Below the pieces are notes generated by a model. That model was not told the origin of the DNA, made no database searches, and saw only the letters and a program-made list of their open reading frames with translations. A DNA stretch of 64,000 nucleotides from Plazaster borealis (taxonomy: Eukaryota; Echinodermata; Asteroidea; Forcipulatida; Labidiasteridae): NCBI GenBank assembly GCA_021014325.1, contig CM037463.1, positions 10,361,001-10,425,000 of the forward strand, given 5' to 3'. Shown piece after piece: positions 56,064 to 64,000 of the stretch (position 1 is the stretch's first letter; each line of letters starts with the position of its first letter). Made by a program: the position numbers and the translations under genes.

Positions 56064-57500
56064 CATTTCAAATATTGCAAAACTTATTCTATTGCTTCCA
56101 TAGTATACCACTGGAGCTACCTTCATGTACTCTGATTTTTGTTGTCAAACATGTTTCACAACTTTGAAAATGTCACTTTTTTTCATACATGGCAGTTACT
56201 GAGTGTGGGAACCTGGGATTGAGTCCTTCTCATCTACACAAGCTCTCTCAGGACAGACCCTGCAACCACTGGACTCCTGTGTTGAATAGCCTCTGACTGG
56301 TCAGCTTGTGGAGCATCAATGTAACCAAGGTAAGGTTATTTCTGAACTTCAACAATATTTTCTAAAGTACTGATCTACTTGGACACACCTTTAAATTGTT
56401 ATTAGTCACCATTGATTCATAATGCTTGTATTTTTCATCTTCATGTCACATTTTAATCCATCACCAATAACTTCGCATCATCATGGTTCATCAGTCACTG
56501 GGTCATGTAACAAGCACTTCACACCATTTTCATGCACCTCACAATTATCCCAAACTAAATGGAATTCTCTTTCGATTGTGATTTCTGATTGTATTTATTT
56601 GTCTTTTTTTTTACTGCAATGGTGAAATGCCGAACCATCTGCCTATGAGCAAGTACAAGTATTCCTTGGAAATACGAAGTCCAATGCAAATTACAAATGC
56701 CATCCCAGGACCATGGAAACATCAATGGAGGTGTGTATGCTATGAGGAGAACGACACCTACACATTGATAAAATATTTTGGAAGAGGATTGAAATCACCT
56801 TTGGAGTTAATGTTGGGATTTTGCTTGAGCAGCTGGTTTGTTATTGATTATTCTCAGACGACAATCAAATGAAATAGCTTTGTTTCACAACTCTGAAAGT
56901 TTCACCTTTTTTTCATACGTTGCTCTGACTTTTTGTGAGAACCTGGGATGGAGTCTCTTCCAAAAGAATGTTCTTGCATGCTTACAACTTTGATTTTTGT
57001 TTCTCCAGGGTATCTCGATGACTGGAATTGACACAGTGTACTGCTAACGATCATGAAGATATCGAGAGAGATCTGGTGTTGAAGAGTGACGCCTTGAAGA
57101 TAAATGCATCACTGAATCAAGGAAAGGAGTATACAATTTTGTTTTCTTAATTCTGTATGTACTAGGCAAGGTCTTGATGAATACTCTTAGTCAGTTGAAA
57201 ATGTCACAGGCAGTTTAGATAAAGAAGACTAACAATTCCAATCTTATATAGCCATATTTAATTCAAAATATTTCTGTTCTTAGTTGAATTTGATGTTTTT
57301 TAGGTTGGCTGTTTGATGACTGACTGGGACATCGACTGAACCACCCAACTGACTTGCTCGGAATGACCTGTCACTGTATCCAGGGACCATGAAGAGGAGT
57401 GAAATCATGGCATGGCATGTATCTACATCTTCATATCACCAGGTACACTTAGGAATTTGAAGGTGATATTTCTTCTTTAGAGTTGAAATTGTGTGCATGG

Positions 57501-58000
57501 NNNNNNNNNNNNNNNNNNNNNNNNNNNNNNNNNNNNNNNNNNNNNNNNNNNNNNNNNNNNNNNNNNNNNNNNNNNNNNNNNNNNNNNNNNNNNNNNNNNN
57601 NNNNNNNNNNNNNNNNNNNNNNNNNNNNNNNNNNNNNNNNNNNNNNNNNNNNNNNNNNNNNNNNNNNNNNNNNNNNNNNNNNNNNNNNNNNNNNNNNNNN
57701 NNNNNNNNNNNNNNNNNNNNNNNNNNNNNNNNNNNNNNNNNNNNNNNNNNNNNNNNNNNNNNNNNNNNNNNNNNNNNNNNNNNNNNNNNNNNNNNNNNNN
57801 NNNNNNNNNNNNNNNNNNNNNNNNNNNNNNNNNNNNNNNNNNNNNNNNNNNNNNNNNNNNNNNNNNNNNNNNNNNNNNNNNNNNNNNNNNNNNNNNNNNN
57901 NNNNNNNNNNNNNNNNNNNNNNNNNNNNNNNNNNNNNNNNNNNNNNNNNNNNNNNNNNNNNNNNNNNNNNNNNNNNNNNNNNNNNNNNNNNNNNNNNNNN
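57501..58000. other. Assembly gap, exactly 500 N
   Basis: The round size points to a placeholder. The 55 bases before the gap (57,446-57,500) and the 56 after it (58,001-58,056) are the same repeat segment with a few differences. Any ORF drawn through it is meaningless. Confidence 0.98.
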
Positions 58001-58179
58001 CACTTATGGAATTTGAACATGATATTTCTTCTTTAGAGTTGAAATTGTGTGCATGGACTGTCACACCCAAACCAATCTTAATCATAGGCCTATCTTTGAA
58101 GACACCAACATTGGCCTTATGTTAGATAGCCTGTATGACTTTGGTTTTGCTGTTATGTGAAATGATGTTTTTGTTTAGA

Positions 58180-58315
58180 ACCCACATAGATTTTCCCAGC
58201 TAAAATGTGGAACAAGTTGCCTGGTGCTATATAGGGAAGCCGCTTTCACTGCCACCATCAAGAACCAACTCAAAACTGATTTATTTTCCTCCGATGTTAT
58301 TAATTTTAGCATTAT
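58180..58315 (+). pseudogene. Non-LTR polymerase C-terminal remnant inside the tandem unit
   Basis: With one frameshift the unit reads MWNKLPGAI then EAAFTATIKNQLKTDLFSS, the WNxLPxxI...FKxxLKTxLF ending of CR1/L2-type ORFs. Equivalent copies are at about 60,235-60,355, 61,548-61,670 and 62,862-62,985. Confidence 0.55.
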
Positions 58316-61300
58316 GTTTTTTTACAAAAATCTTGAAATAGTAGGGATCCACGTAAACAGTGGAATCAAATTATGTTTTTGATTGATTTCCAGGTGACAT
58401 CATGTGGAATGATTTGGTACCGTGAAGATTCACTTTGATTCTGTGATCTGTTGTCAACCTGGACCATAAATACATCAATGGAGGTGAGAAAAAGTGTCGT
58501 ATCCGCCCCCCGAAAAGAAACAACTTCAAAAACAGCAAATGTTGAACTGTTAAAAAAATAAGTTGTCCTGTCACTGTAAGTAAGTCCCTATTCTGATCTG
58601 CATTCTAGATTGTTGCTATCAGTTGGAAACTGTGAAGACCTTTGATATGATATTTGTTTTCAACATTCCAAATGCCATGTTTAATTTAGAATCTTCATGT
58701 TCGTCATTGTGTTTTATGTTATTAAGTTTGGCTGTTAGATGACTGTGACTGCCTAATACTAAACCACCTTGATGGAGTGATTTTGTCTGTTTCTAAAACA
58801 TGTTTCACAACTCTGAAAATTTCACCTTTTTTCATACTTGGCAGTAACTGAGTGTGGGAACCTGGGATTGAGTCCTTCTCATCTACACAAGCTCTCTCAG
58901 GACAGACCCTGCAACCACTGGACTCCTGTGTTGAATAGCCTCTGACTGGTCAGCTTGTGGAGCATCAATGTAACCAAGGTAAGGTTATTTCTGAACTTCA
59001 ACAATATTTTCTGAAGTACTGATCTATTTGGACACACCTTTAAATTGTTATTAGTCACCATTGATTCATAATGCTTGTATTTTTCATCTTCATGTCACAT
59101 TTTAATCCATCACCAATAACTTCGCATCATCATCGTTCATCAGTCACTGGGTCATGTAACAAGCACTTCACACCATTTTCATGCACCTAAAATTATCCAA
59201 AACTAAATGGAATTCTCTTTCGATTGTGATTTCTGATTGTATTTATTTGTCTTTTTTTTACTGCAATGGTGAAATGCCGAACCATCTGCCTATGAGCAAG
59301 TACAAGTATTCCTTGGAAATACGAGGTCCAATGCAAATAACAAATGCCATCCCAGGACCATGAAGACATCAATGGAGGTGTGTATGCTATGAGGAGAACA
59401 ACATCTACACATTGATAAAATATTTTGGAAGAGGATTGAAATCACCTTTGGAGTTAATGTTGGGATTTTGCTTGGGCAGCTTGTTTGTTATTGATTATAC
59501 TCAGACGACAATCAAATGAAATAGCTTAGCCAATAACATGTTTCACAACTCTGAAAGTTTCACCTTTTTTTCATACGTTGCTCTGACTTTTTGTGAGAAC
59601 CTGGGATGAAATCTCTTCCAAAACAATGTTCTTGCATGCTTACAACTTTGATTTTTGTTCCTCCAGGGTATCTCGATGACTGGAATTGACACAGTGTACT
59701 GCTAACGATCATGAAGACATCGAGAGAGATCTGGTGTTGAAGAGTGACGCCTTGGAGATAAATGCATCACTGAATCAAGGAAAGGAGTATCCAATTTTGT
59801 TTTCTTAATTCTGTATGTACTAGGCAAGGTCTTGATGAATACTCTTAGTCAGTTGAACAATTCCAATCTTATATAGCCATATTTAATTCAAAATCTTTCT
59901 GTTCTTAGTTGAATTTGATGTTTTTTAGGTTGACTGGGACATCGACTGAACCACCCAACTGACTTGCTCGGAATGACCTGTCACTGTATCCAGGGACCAT
60001 GAAGAGGAGTGAAATCATGGCATGGCATGTATCTACATCTTCATATCACCAGGTACACTTTTGGAGTTTGAACGTGATATTTCTTCTTTAGAGTTGAAAT
60101 TGTGTGCATGGACTGTCGCACCCAAACCAATCTTAATCATATCTTTGAAGACACCAACATTGGCCTTATGTTAGATAGCCTGTATGACTTTGGTTTTCTG
60201 TTATGTGAAATGATGTTTTTGTTTAGAATCCACATAGGTTTTCCCAGCTAAAATGTGAAACAAGTTGCCTGGTGCTATATTAGGGAAGCCGCTTTCACTG
60301 CCACCAACAAGAACCAACTCAAAACTGATTTATTTTCCTCCCATGTTATTACTTTTAGCATTATGTTTTTTTACAAAATTCTTGAAATAGTAGGGATCCA
60401 CGTAAACTGTAGAATCCAATTATGTTTTTGATTGATTTCCAGGTGACATCATGAGGAATGATTTGGTACAGACTGTTGCAATTGATGGGTACTGTGAAGA
60501 TTTACTCTCATGCTGTGTTCTGTTGCCAACCTGGACCATAACTACATCAATGGAAGTGAGTTAAGGTGTCGTGTCTCCCCCCCCCCCCAAGAAATAAACA
60601 AAACAAAAAACTTAAAAAGAAAACATATGTTGAATTGTTAAAATAAGTTGCCCTGTCACTATAAATAAGTCCCTATTCTGATCTGCATTTTAGATACAGA
60701 TTGTTGCTATCAGTTGGACACTCTGAAGACCTTTGATATGATATTTGTTTTCAACATTCCAAACGAATTTGTTTGTAAAATATGTTTCACAACTCTGAAA
60801 ATTTCACCTTTTTTTCATACAATGCTGTGACTTTTTGTGAGAACCTGGGATGGAATCTTCTCCAAAACAATATTCTTGCATATCAAGGAGAAGGTTTACA
60901 ACTCTTACAACTTTGATTTTTGTTTCTCCAGGGTATATCACTGACTGGAATTGACACAGTGTACTGCTAATGATCATGAAGACATAGAGTGAGATCTGGT
61001 GTTGAAGAGTGACGCCTTGGAGATAAATACATCACTGAATCAAGGAAAGGAGTATCCGATTTTGTTTTCTTAATTCTGTTTGTACTAGGCAAGGTCTCGA
61101 TGAATACTCTTGGTCAGTTGAAAATATCACAAGCAGTTTAGATAAAGAAGACTAACAATTCCAATCTTACAAAGTGTTATTTAATTCAAAATCTTTCTGT
61201 TCTTAGTTGTATTTGATCTATTTCAGGTTTGCTGTTGGATGACTGACTGGGACATCGACTGAACCACCCAACTGACTTGCTCGGAATGACCTGTCACTGT

Positions 61301-64000
61301 ATCCAGGGACCATGAAGAGGAGTGAAATCATGGCATGGTATGTATCTACATCTTCATATCACCAGGTACACTTATGGAGTTTGAACGTGATATTTCTTCT
61401 TTAGAGTTGAAATTGTGTGCATGGACTGTCGCACCCAAACCAATCTTAATCATATCTTTGAAGACACCAACATTGGCCTTATGTTAGATAGCCTGTATGA
61501 CTTTGGTTTTGCTGTTATGTGAAATGATGTTTTGTTTAGAATCCACATAGGTTTTTCCAGCTAAAATGTGAAACAAGTTGCCTGGTGCTATATTAGGGAA
61601 GCCGCTTTCACTGCCACCAACAAGAACCAACTCAAAACTGATTTATTTTCCTCCCATGTTATTACTTTTAGCATTATGTTTTTTTACAAAATTCTTGAAA
61701 TAGTAGGGATCCATGTAAACTGTAGAATCAAATTATGTTTTTGATTGATTTCCAGGTGACATCATGACGAATTATTTGGTACAGACTGTTGCAATTGATG
61801 GGAACTGTGAAGGTTCACTCTCATGCTGTGTTCTGTTGTCAACCTGGACCATAACTACATGAATGGAAGTGAGTTAAGGTGTCGTGTCTCCCCCCCAAGA
61901 AATAAACAAAACAAAAAACTTAAAAAGAAAACAAATGTTGAATTGTTAAAATAAGTTGCCCTGTCACTATAAATAAGTCCCTATTCTGATCTGCATTTTA
62001 GATACAGATTGTTGCTATCAGTTGGAAACTGTGAAGACCTTTGATATGATATTTGTTTTCAACATTCCAAACGAATTTGTTTGTAAAATATGTTTCACAA
62101 CTCTGAAAATTTCACCTTTTTTCATACAATGCTGTGACTTTTGTGAGAACCTGGGATGGAATCTTCTCCAAAACAATATTCTTGCATATCAAGGAGAAGG
62201 TTTACAACTCTTACAACTTTGATTTTTGTTTCTCCAGGGTATATCACTGACTGGAATTGACACAGTGTACTGCTAGATCATGAAGACATCGAAGGAGATC
62301 TGGTGTTGAAGAGTGACGCCTTGGAGATGAATGCATCACTTAATCAAGGAAAGGAGTATACAATTTTGTTTTCTTAATTCTGTTTGTACTAGCCAAGGTC
62401 TTGATGAATACTCTTAGTCAGATGAAAATATCACAAGCAGTTTAGATAAAGAAGACTAACAATTCCAATCTTACAAAGTGTTATTTAATTCAAAATCTTT
62501 CTGTTCTTAGTTGTATTTGATCTAATTTAGGTTTGCTGTTTGATGACTGACTCGGACATCGACTGAACCACCGAACTGACTTGCTCGGAATGACCTGTCA
62601 CTGTATCCAGGGACCATGAAGAGGAGTGAAATCATGGCATGGCATGTATCTACATCTTCATATCACCAGGTACACTGATGGAATTTGAACATGATATTTC
62701 TTCTTTAGAGTTGAAATTGTGTGCATGGACTGTCACAGCCAAACCAATCTTAATCATATCTTTGAAGACACCAACATTGGCCTTATGTTAGATAGCCTGT
62801 ATGACTTTGGTTTTGCTGTTATGTGAAATGATGTTTTTGTTTAGAACCCACATAGATTTTCCCAGCTAAAATGTGGAACAAGTTGCCTGGTGCTATATAG
62901 GGAAGCCGCTTTCACTGCCACCATCAAGAACCAACTAAAAACTGATTTATTGTCCTCCGATGTTATTAATTTTAGCATTATGTTTTTTTACAAAAATCTT
63001 GAAATAGTAGGGATCCACGTAAACAGTGGAATCAAATTATGTTTTTGATTGATTTCCAGGTGACATCATGTGGAATGATTTGGTACCGTGAAGATTCACT
63101 CTGATTCTGTGATCTGTTGTCAACCTGGACCATAAATACATCAATGGAGGTGAGAAAAAGTGTCGTATCCGCCCCCCAAAAAGAAACAACTTCAAAAACA
63201 GCAAATGTTGAACTGTTAAAAAAATAAGTTGTCCTGTCACTGTAAATAAGTCCCTATTCTGATCTGCATTCTAGATTGTTGCTATCAGTTGGAAACTGTG
63301 AAGACCTTTGATATGATATTTGTTTTCAACATTCCAAATGCCATGTTTAATTTAGAATCTTCATGTTCGTCATTGTGTTTTATGTTATTAAGTTTGGCTG
63401 TTAGATGACTGTGACTGCCTAATACTAAACCACCTTGATGGAGTGATTTTGTCTGTTTCTAAAACATGTTTCACAACTCTGAAAATGTTACCTTTTTCAT
63501 ACATGGCAGTAACTGAGTGTGGGAACCTGGGATTGAGTCCTTCTCATCTACACAAGCTCTCTCAGGACAGACCCTGCAACCACTGGACTCCTGTGTTGAA
63601 TAGCCTCTGACTGGTCAGCTTGTGGAGCATCAATGTAACCAAGGTAAGGTTATTTCTGAACTTCAACAATATTTTCTGAAGTACTGATCTATTTGGACAC
63701 ACCTTTAAATTGTTATTAGTCACCATTGATTCATAATGCTTGTATTTTTCATCTTCATGTCACATTTTAATCCATCACCAATAACTTTGCATCATCATCG
63801 TTCATCAGTCACTGGGTCATGTAACAAGCACTTCACACCATTTTCATGCACCTAAAATTATCCAAAACTAAATGGAATTCTCTTTCGATTGTGATTTCTG
63901 ATTGTATTTATTTGTCTTTTTTTTTACTGCAATGGTGAAATGCCGAACCATCTGCCTATGAGCAAGTACAAGTATTCCTTGGAAATACGAAGTCCAATGC

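Larger units (their letters stand above)
56100..64000. repeat. Tandem array of ~1.3-kb and ~2.1-kb units with exon-like blocks
   Basis: Marker sequences recur in fixed order. GAATGACCTGTCACTG is at 57,361, 59,971, 61,284 and 62,588. GTGACATCATG is at 58,394, 60,443, 61,756 and 63,060. GACTGGAATTGACACAGTG is near 57,020, 59,678, 60,946 and 62,250. Short units are about 1,265-1,315 bp; long units add about 800 bp (56.2-57.0, 58.8-59.6, from 63.5 kb). Blocks are repeatedly bounded by pyrimidine-AG and GT (for example TTGATTTCCAG/GTGACATC and CATATCACCAG/GTACAC), yet no frame stays open between units. The array runs past the window end. Confidence 0.9.

Noticed and set aside
56627..56872. 81-codon frame starting MPNHLPMSKYKY
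   Set aside because: The equivalent segment at 59,275 stops after about 30 codons, so the frame is not maintained between array units.
57290..57420. Box C/D snoRNA candidate (TGATGAC...CTGA) in the tandem unit
   Set aside because: C-box-like and D-box-like strings exist, but there is no convincing terminal stem or spacing, and they fall in the exon-like block, not the intron-like part.
57436..58125. Open frames of 177-210 codons across the N block
   Set aside because: They consist of undefined residues from the 500-N gap.

Overview
The window is animal nuclear DNA: multi-exon genes with GT-AG introns, dense transposon and SINE debris, minisatellites and one 500-N assembly gap. Gene content (a KIF28/KLP-6-type kinesin and an SSUH2-type zinc-binding protein) and the abundance of tRNA-derived SINEs, CR1/L2-like non-LTR fragments and small inverted-repeat elements suggest a marine invertebrate deuterostome, most likely an echinoderm. 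The species call is inference.

Layout. (1) 1-19,011, plus strand: a kinesin-3-like gene. Twenty exons are readable and join in frame to about 961 residues; the first coding exon(s) lie upstream of the window. Its introns hold SINEs, MITEs, a CR1/L2-like fragment and two minisatellites that touch splice sites. (2) 19.0-26.3 kb: the intergenic space between two convergent genes, holding several terminal-inverted-repeat (TIR) elements and a 1-kb higher-order minisatellite. (3) 26,296-43,994, minus strand: a complete 11-exon SSUH2-like gene (about 504 aa). Its last intron carries a roughly 3.3-kb non-LTR retrotransposon with at least three frame breaks, plus back-to-back TTAA-flanked elements. 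Its second exon contains an in-frame 24-bp minisatellite coding GYGAPQQQ repeats. (4) 44.1-51.3 kb: no conserved cellular gene seen. It holds a ~200-bp tandem repeat just upstream of the SSUH2-like start, a possible LTR-retroelement remnant, SINEs and MITEs, including a hAT-like element with a perfect 8-bp target duplication. (5) 51,318-54,863: a whole piggyBac-type transposon with TTAA duplication, inverted ends and a two-exon transposase that keeps the DDD residues; its cysteine-rich C-terminus is out of frame after an A7 run. (6) 54.9-56.1 kb: a dispersed palindromic repeat motif and a non-LTR fragment. (7) 56.1-64.0 kb and beyond: a tandem array of ~1.3-kb and ~2.1-kb units with recurring exon-like blocks bounded by AG...GT and no conserved ORF. 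It includes the gap, whose flanks are the same 55-bp segment.

The two cellular genes are not obviously linked in function. The kinesin is expected to be a membrane-cargo (ciliary or mitochondrial) motor; SSUH2 is a poorly understood cysteine-rich protein. Both predicted products end in a cysteine four residues from the C-terminus (CVVM and CNVL), so lipid anchoring is worth testing. All functional statements come from motif reading and remembered family features; no database search was run.
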